From: Roseovarius amoyensis
GTDB lineage: Bacteria > Pseudomonadota > Alphaproteobacteria > Rhodobacterales > Rhodobacteraceae
Assembly: GCF_003260265.1 (NCBI RefSeq)
Contig: NZ_QITQ01000008.1
Location: forward strand, 62,001 to 126,000
Length of the DNA: 64,000 bases
Direction: 5' to 3'
Below are positions 17,804 to 25,844 of the stretch, one piece after another. The translations under genes and the position numbers were made by a program. Under the pieces are notes generated by a model. That model did no database searches. It worked only from the letters and a program-made list of their open reading frames with translations, and had not been told where the DNA came from. The first letter of the stretch is position 1, and each line of letters opens with the position of its first letter.

Positions 17804-17885
17804 AGGAATTCAGCCAACATTCCGGCTGGAACGCAGATCAGCCGCAGAAGTTAATGTGTCGTACAACACAAGCTGGAACCACAAA

Positions 17886-18485
17886 ATGGCCGCTAGACAA
17901 GATTCAATGGAGAGACGGACGCTTTGGATCGTTCTTGCGCTCAATATCGGTTTGGCCGTGGCCTTTTTCGCAACAGGCGCCTTCGGCGACTCAAGTGCCC
18001 TGATCGCCAACGGGCTCGATAACCTCTCCGACAGCTTCGTCTACGCGATCAGCCTTTTCGCTTTGTCCCGATCCGACAAATGGAAACGCGGGGCGGCGAA
18101 CGTTTCTGGCGGGCTGCTGATTCTGTTCGCCGCTGGTATCCTTTACGATGCATGGCGCCGCTACATCGGCGGGTCAGATCCGCTCGGGACGATCATGATC
18201 GCCATGGCCCTGATCGCGGCGGCCATCAACGCAGTCTGCGTCTGGCTGCTCGCTAAGCTCAAAGATCCGGACGTCAACATCCGCGCGGCCAACACCTTCA
18301 GTTACAACGATTTCGCCGCGAACCTCGGAATCGTCGTGGCTGGCGGCCTCGTCGCCTGGCTGGGAACCAACTGGCCGGACCTCGTCGTCGGCGTGATTGT
18401 CGCCGGGATCGCGGCCTGGGGAGGTATCGACATTCTGCGCGACGCACACGGCGAACACCACAAAGCAGTTCATACGGGCAAATAG
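17886..18485 (+). CDS. Short CDF-family cation transporter
   Basis: About 199 residues with six hydrophobic helices and CDF motifs NGLDNLSDSF (helix 2) and SYNDF (helix 5), but without the cytoplasmic C-terminal domain of CzcD. The helix-2 pair is Asp/Asp instead of the His/Asp of zinc exporters, so metal choice is open. The C-terminus ends in GEHHKAVHTG. The start is uncertain: ATG at 17886 is used; a GTG 30 nt earlier and an ATG 21 nt later are alternatives and none has a good ribosome site. It follows merR by about 80 bp. Confidence 0.78.
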   Translation: MAARQDSMERRTLWIVLALNIGLAVAFFATGAFGDSSALIANGLDNLSDSFVYAISLFALSRSDKWKRGAANVSGGLLILFAAGILYDAWRRYIGGSDPLGTIMIAMALIAAAINAVCVWLLAKLKDPDVNIRAANTFSYNDFAANLGIVVAGGLVAWLGTNWPDLVVGVIVAGIAAWGGIDILRDAHGEHHKAVHTGK

Positions 18486-18514
18486 TTGCGGGAGATTCTT
18501 TCTGAAAGAAAGGA

Positions 18515-18545
18515 TTGAAGCTACAGTGACTATAGCAATTAGTCT
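18515..18545 (+). promoter_or_regulatory. MerR-type promoter for the transglutaminase-CzcD operon
   Basis: TTGAAG and a weak -10 (TAGTCT) are 19 bp apart. The spacer holds the dyad GCTACAGTGACTATAGC, close to ZntR/CadR-type sites. It lies 30 bp before the next start codon. Confidence 0.55.
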
Positions 18546-18574
18546 TGTTCTAAGACGATTCGAGGAGCGCCCCG

Positions 18575-19336
18575 TTGCATATGACCGACCCCCTACTTGT
18601 ACCCACCAAACTACTGGATTTTGATGCCGCGCCTCTTGCGCATCTAATTGAGAACCGCAGCTGGCGCGGCTTATCCGAATACGATCGGATCGGAGCTGCC
18701 TATGATTTCGTTCGGAATGAAATCGCGTTCGGATACAATCGAGCTGACGACATCCCCGCATCCGAAGTGCTTTCCGACGGCTATGGGCAGTGCAATACCA
18801 AAGGCACGCTCTTGATGGCGCTGCTGCGTGGTATCGGCATTCGTAGCCGGTTGCATGGCTTCACGATCCACACAGGCTTGCAGCGCGGTGTTGTCCCTGA
18901 GCTGGTGTATCCGCTTGCTCCGCAGGAAGTTCTCCACTCATGGGTTGAGATCGAATATCAAGGTGCCTGGATCAACCTTGAAGGCTTCATCCTGGATGAC
19001 GCTTTCCTCAAAGTTCTGCAAACGTCTTTCTCGGACACGGACAGTCTCTGCGGGTATGGCGCGGGCACGGATTGTCTTGGCGCGCCTCCCGTCGCCTGGA
19101 ACGGAGAAGATACCTACATTCAGAAAACCGGCATCGTGCAGGATTTCGGCGTGTTTGATACGCCGGACACCTTCTATTTGTCCCATGAGCAATCCTTTGG
19201 ATGGCTGCGTGGTGCCATTTACCGTCATATCATACGCCACTGGATGAATGCGCGCGTACGTGGTTTCCGCAGCGGCCGCCTCAAGACTGACCGACGCGCG
19301 ACACACGCGCATGAGGAGCCTGCCAATGCCGCATGA
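18575..19336 (+). CDS. Transglutaminase-like cysteine protease-fold protein
   Basis: About 253 residues with a transglutaminase-like core: the nucleophile region GYGQCNTKGTLLMALLRGIG and the downstream His/Asp segment LHSWVEIEYQGAWINLEGF. No signal peptide is seen, so it is probably cytoplasmic. The start is either the TTG used here (AGGAG 7 nt upstream) or an ATG two codons later. It overlaps the CDF exporter gene by 11 bp, so the two are coupled. I know no established role for this fold in metal export; proteolysis or amide hydrolysis under metal stress is a guess. Confidence 0.78.
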   Translation: MHMTDPLLVPTKLLDFDAAPLAHLIENRSWRGLSEYDRIGAAYDFVRNEIAFGYNRADDIPASEVLSDGYGQCNTKGTLLMALLRGIGIRSRLHGFTIHTGLQRGVVPELVYPLAPQEVLHSWVEIEYQGAWINLEGFILDDAFLKVLQTSFSDTDSLCGYGAGTDCLGAPPVAWNGEDTYIQKTGIVQDFGVFDTPDTFYLSHEQSFGWLRGAIYRHIIRHWMNARVRGFRSGRLKTDRRATHAHEEPANAA

Positions 19337-20291
19337 TCATGGGCACGCGCATATCGATCCGGATTCTGGCGATCGGCGGGTTGCCATTGCGATCTGGGCG
19401 AACGGGCTTCTTACCGTTGCGCAGATCGTCGGGGGCATATTGTCAGGCAGTCTGGCACTGATCGCCGATGCGCTGCACAACTTTTCCGATATGGCCTCGC
19501 TTGTCATTGCCTTCGCCGCACGCAAGATCGCGCGCCGCCCGGCCGATGAGCGCATGACCTTCGGCTATGGTCGGGTCGAAATCGTCGCGGCCCTGGTTAA
19601 CTACACCACCCTGATTTTGATCGGCTTCTACCTGATCTACGAAGGTGGCATGCGCATGATTGATCCACCCGAAGTCATGGGTTGGACCGTCGTCATTCTC
19701 GGTGGAATTGCGCTTGTGGTCGACACACTGACCGCAATGCTGACCTATTCGATGCAGAAGGGCAGCGTGAACATCCGCGCGCTTTTCCTGCATAACCTGT
19801 CGGACGCGCTTGCTTCGGTCGCGGTTATCGTCGGTGGGTCGCTGATCATCCTTTACGACATGCGTTGGGTCGATCCTGCCATCACCATCGGCATCGCGAT
19901 CTACATCCTGTATCTGTCTTTCACTGAAATAGGCGGCCCAATCCGAACCCTGATGCTCGGGAGCCCGCCGGACATCGACAACGAGGCCGTCGTCGAAGCG
20001 ATGCGGAAAGTCGAAGGCGTCGCCGACGTCCACCACGTCCATCTCTGGCAAATGCAAGAGCACGAGGCTGCGCTCGACTGCCATGTCGTCGTGGCAGCCG
20101 AGGGCTGGTCGAAGATCGAAGAGATCAAGAGCGCGATCAAGAAGCGGCTGAAGGAAGAGTTCGGCATCAGCCATTCCAGTCTCGAATTTGAGCATGAGGA
20201 TCGCGCTCATCAGAACGCCGATCTCTACGGTCACGGCAACGCAAGTGAAAAGGAGAAGACCAATGTTCAAGGAAACGCTGACCGAGCATGA
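19326..20291 (+). CDS. czcD: CzcD-like CDF zinc/cobalt/cadmium exporter
   Basis: 321 residues. A His-rich start (HDHGHAH), six helices with HNFSD in helix 2 and HNLSD in helix 5 (the HD/HD zinc site), and a C-terminal cytoplasmic domain with HHVHLWQ and a terminal His-rich tail. It exchanges cytoplasmic Zn/Cd/Co for protons. GAGGAG lies 8 nt upstream of the ATG, inside the end of the transglutaminase-like gene. The 3' end overlaps the next gene by 29 bp. Confidence 0.92.
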   Translation: MPHDHGHAHIDPDSGDRRVAIAIWANGLLTVAQIVGGILSGSLALIADALHNFSDMASLVIAFAARKIARRPADERMTFGYGRVEIVAALVNYTTLILIGFYLIYEGGMRMIDPPEVMGWTVVILGGIALVVDTLTAMLTYSMQKGSVNIRALFLHNLSDALASVAVIVGGSLIILYDMRWVDPAITIGIAIYILYLSFTEIGGPIRTLMLGSPPDIDNEAVVEAMRKVEGVADVHHVHLWQMQEHEAALDCHVVVAAEGWSKIEEIKSAIKKRLKEEFGISHSSLEFEHEDRAHQNADLYGHGNASEKEKTNVQGNADRA

Positions 20292-20625
20292 TAATGTCAT
20301 CGGGCTCGTCTGCGAAGGCAAGTTGACAGAGGCAGACTTCAAGAAAATGCACGCGCTGCTTCATGAACGTCTTGGAACAACCGATAATCCGGGTCTGGTT
20401 CTCGACCTTACAAGTTTCGAGGGCTACGAAGAGCTTTCGGCGATCCTGGAAGATCTGAAGATCGACACCGCCCACGTGAACGATTTCTGTCGCATAGCGG
20501 TTGTCGGAGAACGCAGATGGATGGAATGGGGCGCTCGGGTGGTCAACCTACTGACGGGCTCCGAGATGCAGTGGTTCGAATCCAGCGATGCCGAGTCCGC
20601 ACTTGCGTGGGCGCGTGACGGGTAG
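20263..20625 (+). CDS. SpoIIAA/STAS-like protein
   Basis: 120 residues with the fold signature of SpoIIAA-like (STAS-related) small proteins: VIGLVCEGKLTEADFKKM at the N-terminus, LVLDLTSFEGYEELSAI in the middle and a final WFESSDAESALAWA. These are soluble and of largely unknown function; some are membrane-associated lipid binders. AAGGAG-type site upstream. It overlaps the CzcD gene, closing a three-gene unit. Confidence 0.8.
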   Translation: MFKETLTEHDNVIGLVCEGKLTEADFKKMHALLHERLGTTDNPGLVLDLTSFEGYEELSAILEDLKIDTAHVNDFCRIAVVGERRWMEWGARVVNLLTGSEMQWFESSDAESALAWARDG

Positions 20626-20809
20626 CCAACGATTCTGCAAGAAAAGGACTAACTGAATTGGATATGGAATAATGCTTCTGGCGGATCCGGACCTACTACG
20701 TAGCGACTTTAACCGGGTACTGTGTGCTCATGTGCGATTCGAGTGAAATGACATCCGCCTCAAGATCGTGAGGCTACAGGGGCATCACGTCCAAGTTACA
20801 GAATATCGC

Positions 20810-20840
20810 TTGACCTCCCCTTACTGGAAGGTTGTAAAAA
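20810..20840 (+). promoter_or_regulatory. CueR-type copper promoter
   Basis: TTGACC and TAAAAA are separated by 19 bp that contain ACCTCCCC...GGAAGGT, the CueR-type dyad. It precedes the copper oxidase operon and ends only 6 nt before the first ATG. Confidence 0.7.
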
Positions 20841-20846
20841 CTGTTC

Positions 20847-21200
20847 ATGTTCCGCATTTTTCGCCTTGTTTTGATTCTCATGCTGACCTTCGGTACAGTG
20901 ACTGCGCCGGATATGTCGTTGGCCGGTATGTCGGTCACGGCTATGGCGCAGATGGAACCCACCGAAAGCGCGGATGGCCGTTGCGGCGGGTGCGATCCCA
21001 CCGGATTTGCTGAGGGCACTGCCTGTGAAGGTGGGTGTCCTGTTCCTTGCGGCTCCAGCGGTACTTCTGGCCTCCTTGCCAATATGCCGTCAGCGCGGCT
21101 CACGAGGCCTTTTGGTACTGCCGTCCGGGGTGCCGAACCTTTGATCTCACTCGGCACGAATCCGTCGCTTGATCCATTCCCTCCCAAACTGCCTGTCTGA
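20847..21200 (+). CDS. Small secreted Cys-rich protein preceding the copper oxidase
   Basis: 117 residues with an N-terminal hydrophobic signal and a cysteine cluster (CGGCDP, ACEGGCPVPC) around residues 46-69, resembling the small DUF2946-type proteins that stand at the head of copper operons. A role as periplasmic copper binder is inferred. The ATG is so close to the predicted -10 that the transcript may be leaderless; an internal ATG 33 nt later is an alternative. A strong hairpin follows before the oxidase gene. Confidence 0.65.
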   Translation: MFRIFRLVLILMLTFGTVTAPDMSLAGMSVTAMAQMEPTESADGRCGGCDPTGFAEGTACEGGCPVPCGSSGTSGLLANMPSARLTRPFGTAVRGAEPLISLGTNPSLDPFPPKLPV

Positions 21201-21210
21201 ACCTGAAACC

Positions 21211-21231
21211 GGCCTCGCCTGCTGCGAGGCC
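21211..21231. terminator. Hairpin between small Cys-rich gene and copper oxidase
   Basis: GGCCTCGC and GCGAGGCC form a perfect 8-bp stem with a 5-nt loop, followed by TGATTGTTGCTTT. It may act as a weak terminator or attenuator that sets the ratio between the two genes, or stabilise a processed transcript. Confidence 0.5.
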
Positions 21232-21290
21232 TGATTGTTGCTTTGGCCGAAGCTGGCTGAGTGCGACCCTTTCAGATCAAGGCAGTTGCG

Positions 21291-22730
21291 ATGATCCTCC
21301 ACAGACCGATTTCACGAAGGCACGTGCTTCGCACAGGTGCCGCATTCACAGCCCTATCCGCTCTGTCACCTGCACGAATGGCGATGGCCGATCCAACTGG
21401 GGACCCATTCGTCCTACGCGCGGCATCCGGACAGGCCGCCCTGCGCCCGTCACCATACGGCCCGACTAATGTCTGGAGCTATAACGGATCCGTCCCCGGC
21501 CCTAAAATCCGAGTACGCCAGGGCGACCGAATCCGCGTTCTGGCTCAGAATGGGTTGGATGAAGGGACCACAATCCACTGGCATGGCATCCGCACGCCCA
21601 ATGCGATGGACGGAGTGCCGTTCCTTACACAGGATCCGATCCCGGTTGATGGCGATTTTCTCTACGAGTTCAATGCGCTGGATGCGGGCACGTTCTGGTA
21701 CCATCCGCACCAGCGCAGTTCGGAACAGGTCGGACGCGGGCTTTACGGGTCGCTGATCGTCGAGGAGGCGGACCCGATCCGCGTCGATCGCGACGTGACC
21801 TGGATGCTGGACGACTGGCGCATGACGCGGGCGGGGCAGTTGTCGGATGACTTCGGCAACCGCCATGACGCGATGCACGGCGGTCGTATTGGCAATTCCG
21901 TGACCATCAACGGTCAGATCCCCGAACAAATCTCGGTGCAATCCGGTGAGCGCATCCGCTTGCGGCTAGTCAACGCGGCGAACGCGCGGATATTCGGGCT
22001 GGATTTCGGCGGTCTTGCACCGGCTGTGGTCGCGCTGGATGGTCAACCCGTGACCCCTCATGCACCAAATGGCGATATCGTAGTGATCGGCCCGGCCATG
22101 CGTGTCGATCTGGTGATCGACATGACCGGCAAGCCCGGAGAAGTCGTCACCGTCACCGATGTCTTCTACGACGGCCTCGAATACCGTCTGGTCGACCTCG
22201 TCTATGGGCCTGACAGGCTGCGGGACAGTGTGCCGGATTGGTCGATGGACCTGCCACCCAACCCGTTGGCGGAACCGGACATGGCGTCGGCCGCGCGGCA
22301 TCAGATCGTCTTCAACGGCGGAATGATGGGGCAGATGATGATGGGCGGCGGCATGGGGTCGATGATGGAGCAGATGCGCGAGGGCAACATGTGGTTCATC
22401 AACGGCGAAGCCGCGACGGGGCACACGATGGACCCCTTGCTGGTCCTGCCGCAGGGCACATCGCACGTGTTCGAGATGGATAATCGCACCGCATGGCACC
22501 ATCCGATCCATTTCCATGGGCATTCGTTCCGTGTGATCGCGCGCAACGGGCAATCGACTCGGTATCGCGAATGGCAGGACACCGTCCTGATGGCCCCCAA
22601 AGAACGGGTCGAGATCGCCTTCGTGGCGGACAACCCCGGCGATTGGATGTTCCACTGCCACATCCTGGAACACCAAGCGGCGGGCATGATGGGCGTCATC
22701 CGCGTCGATCCCGGCACGACCAAAATCTGA
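21291..22730 (+). CDS. Three-domain multicopper oxidase (CueO-like), Tat-exported
   Basis: 479 residues; twin-arginine signal ISRRHVLRTG. Copper ligands: IHWHG and WYHPHQ in domain 1, HPIHFHGHSF and FHCHILEHQAAGMM in domain 3, the last giving a type-1 copper site with methionine. A Met-rich insert (GGMMGQMMMGGGMGSMMEQM) lies before domain 3, as in CueO where it supplies substrate Cu(I) sites. It oxidises Cu(I) in the periplasm. AAGGCA lies about 9 nt before the chosen ATG; a GTG 30 nt earlier is possible. Control by the CueR-type promoter 480 bp upstream. Confidence 0.92.
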   Translation: MILHRPISRRHVLRTGAAFTALSALSPARMAMADPTGDPFVLRAASGQAALRPSPYGPTNVWSYNGSVPGPKIRVRQGDRIRVLAQNGLDEGTTIHWHGIRTPNAMDGVPFLTQDPIPVDGDFLYEFNALDAGTFWYHPHQRSSEQVGRGLYGSLIVEEADPIRVDRDVTWMLDDWRMTRAGQLSDDFGNRHDAMHGGRIGNSVTINGQIPEQISVQSGERIRLRLVNAANARIFGLDFGGLAPAVVALDGQPVTPHAPNGDIVVIGPAMRVDLVIDMTGKPGEVVTVTDVFYDGLEYRLVDLVYGPDRLRDSVPDWSMDLPPNPLAEPDMASAARHQIVFNGGMMGQMMMGGGMGSMMEQMREGNMWFINGEAATGHTMDPLLVLPQGTSHVFEMDNRTAWHHPIHFHGHSFRVIARNGQSTRYREWQDTVLMAPKERVEIAFVADNPGDWMFHCHILEHQAAGMMGVIRVDPGTTKI

Positions 22731-22768
22731 AATCTCACAACCCAATGACCACGAAAAGGAATGAACCG

Positions 22769-23224
22769 ATGAACAAGATACTTGGATTTACCAGCCTCGG
22801 CACGGCAGGTGCCGTCGCCGTCCTCGCGATGAGCCTGAATGCCGCGCCTGCCGCAGCGCAGGAGGTCACGCTCTACAAGAACCCGCAATGCGGATGCTGC
22901 GAAAGCTACGCGGACTATCTGCGCGAAAACGGTTTCACGGTGGAGGTGCGGCCGACCCACGATCTCGCGCAGATCAGTCGCGAGGCTGGTATCCCGGACG
23001 ACTTCCAAGGCTGTCATACAGCCTTTCTCGACGATTACGTCGTCAGCGGACACGTGCCGATCGATGTCGTCAACAGGCTGCTCGAAGAGCGCCCGGAAAT
23101 TGCCGGTGTGACACTTCCCGGCATGCCATTGGGGTCGCCGGGTATGGGCGGCGCGAAACAGGAGCCCTTCAAGATTTACACCGTCGAGGAAGGTGTGAGC
23201 CCGACCGTATATTCGGTCGAATGA
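22769..23224 (+). CDS. DUF411 periplasmic metal-binding protein
   Basis: 151 residues: signal peptide ending AAAAQ, then DUF411 with PQCGCCESY, GCHTAF and the conserved LPGMPLGSPGMGG. It is the paralogue of the copy at 12.6 kb. AAAAGGA precedes the ATG by 8 nt; an upstream in-frame ATG (8 codons earlier) is less likely. It follows the oxidase by 38 bp, matching the common oxidase-DUF411 pairing in copper operons. Confidence 0.88.
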   Translation: MNKILGFTSLGTAGAVAVLAMSLNAAPAAAQEVTLYKNPQCGCCESYADYLRENGFTVEVRPTHDLAQISREAGIPDDFQGCHTAFLDDYVVSGHVPIDVVNRLLEERPEIAGVTLPGMPLGSPGMGGAKQEPFKIYTVEEGVSPTVYSVE

Positions 23225-23233
23225 TCAATCGCG

Positions 23234-23261
23234 CGGTCTGGTGCGAACCCGTGCCAGACCG
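23234..23261. terminator. Strong intercistronic hairpin after DUF411
   Basis: CGGTCTGG and CCAGACCG make a perfect 8-bp stem with a 12-nt loop, just after the DUF411 stop. No clear U-tract follows, so an mRNA-processing or stability element is as likely as termination. Confidence 0.45.
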
Positions 23262-23281
23262 GTTTCAAGGGAAAACAAAGG

Positions 23282-23425
23282 ATGGAATGCATGATGATGG
23301 ACGGTGGAATGATGGGCGGCGGCATGATGATTGCGATGGGCCTCGTCTGGTTGCTGATCGTGGGTGTGCTGGTGCTCGCGGCGATCGCCTTGGTCAAATA
23401 CATCCGCTCGGACAGCGGAAAATAG
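23282..23425 (+). CDS. 47-aa Met-rich single-pass membrane protein
   Basis: The frame reads a Met/Gly-rich N-terminus (ECMMMDGGMMGGGMM), one hydrophobic helix of about 22 residues and a short basic tail ending in DSGK. Nothing in the frame conflicts with coding. The methionines suggest a Cu(I) ligand role at the membrane surface. It lies between DUF411 and a cytochrome c and is followed by another micro-membrane protein. Purine-rich AAAGG lies directly upstream. Confidence 0.6.
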   Translation: MECMMMDGGMMGGGMMIAMGLVWLLIVGVLVLAAIALVKYIRSDSGK

Positions 23426-23437
23426 AAATGCGCCGAA

Positions 23438-23596
23438 ATGCGGACTGAAGGTGCCAGCAGCGGCGACAGCCTGTTGTCGATGGGATTGGTCTGGGCGCTT
23501 TGCGTCCTGCTTGTCCTGTCGTTGCTCGCGGCACTCATCGTCCTCTGTAGGTGGCTCGCAATAAGAAGGCGGAAACTTAGTGAAAAACACGATTAG
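23438..23596 (+). CDS. 52-aa single-pass membrane protein
   Basis: A small frame with a polar N-terminus, one helix (LVWALCVLLVLSLLAALIVL region) containing two cysteines, and an RRRKLSEKHD basic tail. It shares the layout and the helix-starting GLVW motif with the preceding 47-aa protein. It overlaps the cytochrome c start by 17 bp. The ribosome site is weak, so expression is less certain than for its neighbour. Confidence 0.45.
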   Translation: MRTEGASSGDSLLSMGLVWALCVLLVLSLLAALIVLCRWLAIRRRKLSEKHD

Positions 23597-24005
23597 GCTC
23601 TCGGCTGTCCTGCTCGCCACAACGGTTTTGCCCGTAGCGGCGCAGAGCGACGTGCTCATGGGCGAGCGCCTTTATCAAGAGAATTGTGCCAGTTGCCATG
23701 GGGCAAACCTGGAGGGGCAACCTGAATGGCGCACACGATTGCCGAACGGCAGGTTGCCTGCCCCGCCGCACGACGCCTCCGGCCATACCTGGCATCACCC
23801 CGACCGCGTATTGCTCGACATCGTGAAACGCGGACCGGCGGCGATTGTCGGGAACGGGTACGAAAGCGACATGCCCGGATATGAGGATGTGCTGACAGAC
23901 GATGAGATCACGGCGATCATTGACTACATCAAGAGCACATGGCCCAACCGGATCCGCGCGTCGCAGGAAAGCCGATCCCTTGCCGATGAGCAGGCGCAGC
24001 CATGA
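23580..24005 (+). CDS. Monohaem c-type cytochrome
   Basis: 141 residues: signal peptide ending VAAQ, haem site CASCH near residue 37, and a distal methionine in SDMPGYED; the C-terminal helix follows the pattern of class I cytochromes c. Start is GTG with AAGGCGG upstream. It may accept electrons from the multicopper oxidase system or serve respiration. The stop overlaps the next ATG (ATGA), coupling it to a thioredoxin-like protein. Confidence 0.85.
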   Translation: MKNTIRLSAVLLATTVLPVAAQSDVLMGERLYQENCASCHGANLEGQPEWRTRLPNGRLPAPPHDASGHTWHHPDRVLLDIVKRGPAAIVGNGYESDMPGYEDVLTDDEITAIIDYIKSTWPNRIRASQESRSLADEQAQP

Positions 24006-24598
24006 CGGGAGAGGTCGAGAGAAATGCCGACCCTGTGACGAGACGCAGAATCTCTGGGTTCGTGCTGGTGCCGCTGATAGCTTTTGCCCTCATGGTCCTG
24101 TTCGGTTGGGGGCTTTTCAGGGGTGGCGACGACTTGCCGTCGGCACTTCTCGGCAAACCCGTGCCCGACTTCGCGCTGCCCCCGGTGCTCGGCCGCGAAG
24201 AAGGTCTTTCGACGCAGGATCTGATCGGCCATGTCTCGCTGGTGAACGTTTTTGCCTCTTGGTGTGTGCCCTGTCGGGCCGAACATCCGCTGTTCATGGA
24301 GTTGAGCGCAACAGGTGAGGTGCCGCTTTACGGGATCAACTACAAGGACCCGCCCGATCAGGCGCGCGCCTGGCTCGACGAGTTGGGTGATCCCTACGCG
24401 CGCATCGGGGCCGACATCAACGGACGCGCCGGTATCGAATGGGGCGTCTATGGCGTGCCCGAAACCTACGTCATCGCGCCCGACGGCACCATCGCCTACC
24501 GCCATGTTGGTCCGATCACACGAGCAATCCTGCAGGAAACGCTGCTGCCGATCGTCCGTGACCACAAAACCCAACCCGCCAAGGAGAAAACGCCATGA
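24002..24598 (+). CDS. DsbE/CcmG-like thiol:disulfide oxidoreductase
   Basis: 198 residues; N-terminal membrane anchor, thioredoxin fold with active site ASWCVPCRAEHP, the acidic GVYGVPETYVI cis-proline region typical of CcmG. CcmG reduces apocytochrome c for haem attachment, and the gene directly follows a cytochrome c with an ATGA overlap. It is also coupled to the next gene by ATGA. Other ccm genes are absent from the window. Confidence 0.88.
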   Translation: MTGEVERNADPVTRRRISGFVLVPLIAFALMVLFGWGLFRGGDDLPSALLGKPVPDFALPPVLGREEGLSTQDLIGHVSLVNVFASWCVPCRAEHPLFMELSATGEVPLYGINYKDPPDQARAWLDELGDPYARIGADINGRAGIEWGVYGVPETYVIAPDGTIAYRHVGPITRAILQETLLPIVRDHKTQPAKEKTP

Positions 24599-25107
24599 AA
24601 AATCTGAAACCGGCGCTGATCGCCTTGGCACTGTCCGTCGGCGCGGCTTTCGCGACACCGCAAGGGTTTGCACTTCACGACACCCCGCAGCCTGTCGCCA
24701 ATGTGCGCTACGAGAAAGAAGACGGAAGCCGGGGAGACATGGAAGATTTTCGCGGCAAAGTGATCCTCGTGAATGTCTGGGCAACTTGGTGCGTCCCTTG
24801 CCGGGAAGAGATGCCGACACTGGATGCGCTGCAAGCGGAACTTGGCGGCGACGACTTCGAGGTGGTCGCCCTTTCCATCGACCGGGCCGGATCAAAAGTC
24901 GTGCGCCGCTTCTACGACGAAATCGGAGTTTCCAATCTCAAGATGTATGTCGACCAGACCATGCTTTCAGCCACTGCGCTGCGTACTGTCGGCCTGCCGA
25001 CGACGATCCTGATCGACGCGCAGGGGCGGGAGCTTGGTCGACTGGTCGGCCCGGCCGAATGGGACGACCCCGAAATGGTGTCCTTTCTGAGCGGATTTAT
25101 CGAATGA
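24595..25107 (+). CDS. TlpA-family thioredoxin-like protein
   Basis: 170 residues: signal peptide (about 24 residues), TlpA/ResA fold with ATWCVPCREEMP and cis-proline loop VGLPTTILI. TlpA-type proteins reduce copper-site thiols (Sco, CuA) in the periplasm. Coupled to the preceding CcmG-like gene by ATGA. A CueR-type promoter follows immediately, so the downstream genes can also be expressed separately. Confidence 0.88.
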   Translation: MKNLKPALIALALSVGAAFATPQGFALHDTPQPVANVRYEKEDGSRGDMEDFRGKVILVNVWATWCVPCREEMPTLDALQAELGGDDFEVVALSIDRAGSKVVRRFYDEIGVSNLKMYVDQTMLSATALRTVGLPTTILIDAQGRELGRLVGPAEWDDPEMVSFLSGFIE

Positions 25108-25133
25108 GTGCCCCAGAAGACGTTCTCTCAACC

Positions 25134-25164
25134 TTGATCTTCCAGTTACTGGAATGACTACTTC
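25134..25164 (+). promoter_or_regulatory. CueR-type promoter
   Basis: TTGATC is followed by a 19-bp spacer that begins with the perfect dyad TTCCAG-TTA-CTGGAA and a weak -10 (TACTTC). It sits 25 nt before a small membrane-protein gene. Confidence 0.6.
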
Positions 25165-25188
25165 ACTAATATCGAAAGGATTTCCCGG

Positions 25189-25470
25189 ATGACCGACATA
25201 TCACCTTCCAACATCGCGGGTGCCGCCGACATCGAAAGCGCAGGCAACTGGCCCGGGTGGCTGACGCGCAGACGATTGCTGTTCGTCGGTGCGGCAACCT
25301 TGATCGGGGGCGGCATGGCCTTGAACTGGGGATGGCTCAGCGCGATCGGGCTCGCGCCTGTTCTGGTCTCGCTGGCCCCCTGCGCTGCGATGTGCGGCCT
25401 GGGTCTGTGCATGAAGGGCGGGTCCGGAAAGGGCTGTTCCAAATCGCCCGAGGGGGCGTCTCCCGATTGA
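25189..25470 (+). CDS. Small membrane protein with C-terminal cysteines
   Basis: 93 residues with two adjacent hydrophobic segments (about residues 28-70) and a cysteine run CAAMCGLGLC continuing to KGCSKS. The pattern resembles small membrane proteins found beside copper and mercury operons, but I cannot name a family. AAAGGA lies 9 nt upstream. It is the first gene after a CueR-type promoter, so copper induction is likely. Confidence 0.65.
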   Translation: MTDISPSNIAGAADIESAGNWPGWLTRRRLLFVGAATLIGGGMALNWGWLSAIGLAPVLVSLAPCAAMCGLGLCMKGGSGKGCSKSPEGASPD

Positions 25471-25510
25471 GTTCTTTCGATAACCACACGATTAACCCAA
25501 GGAGAAAACC

Positions 25511-25783
25511 ATGAGAAAAGCATTTAAAACCTTCGTCGTAGCGTCAGCCGTTACCGCAAGTGCATTTGCCGTCAGCGCCCAGGAACAGGCGACGCCTGAT
25601 ACCGGCGAGATGATGCAGAATGACGGTGCCATGCAAGGCGGCATGATGGATGGCGATATGGAGAGCATGATGAAGATGATGGCCGAAATGAAGCCCATGA
25701 TGGAAGCCTGCACCGAGATGATGGCGTCCATGACGGAGAACATGGACGGCGGCATGATGCCGTCGCCAAATTCTGACGGCTAA
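25511..25783 (+). CDS. Small Met-rich periplasmic protein
   Basis: 90 residues: signal peptide ending SAQE, then a mature part in which nearly every third residue is methionine (GGMMDGDMESMMKMM, MKPMMEACTEMM) with one cysteine. Such Met-rich proteins bind Cu(I) or Ag(I) in the periplasm. AAGGAG lies upstream. A hairpin with U-rich tail follows, so part of the transcripts may end here. Confidence 0.72.
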   Translation: MRKAFKTFVVASAVTASAFAVSAQEQATPDTGEMMQNDGAMQGGMMDGDMESMMKMMAEMKPMMEACTEMMASMTENMDGGMMPSPNSDG

Positions 25784-25794
25784 ACTGCCGAAAA

Positions 25795-25822
25795 TGCCTG
25801 TCGGTCTGCGGATCGGCAGGCA
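25795..25822. terminator. Candidate terminator after the Met-rich gene
   Basis: TGCCTG and CAGGCA pair (extended by imperfect TCGG/TCGG contacts) around a ~16-nt loop and are followed by AAAGTTTT. Termination here would be partial because the Sco gene starts 23 nt later. Confidence 0.45.
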
Positions 25823-25844
25823 AAAGTTTTGAAGGATTTAAGAA

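Noticed and set aside
25104..25157. A 17-codon frame overlapping the TlpA stop
   Set aside because: It runs through a CueR-type operator and is explained by it.
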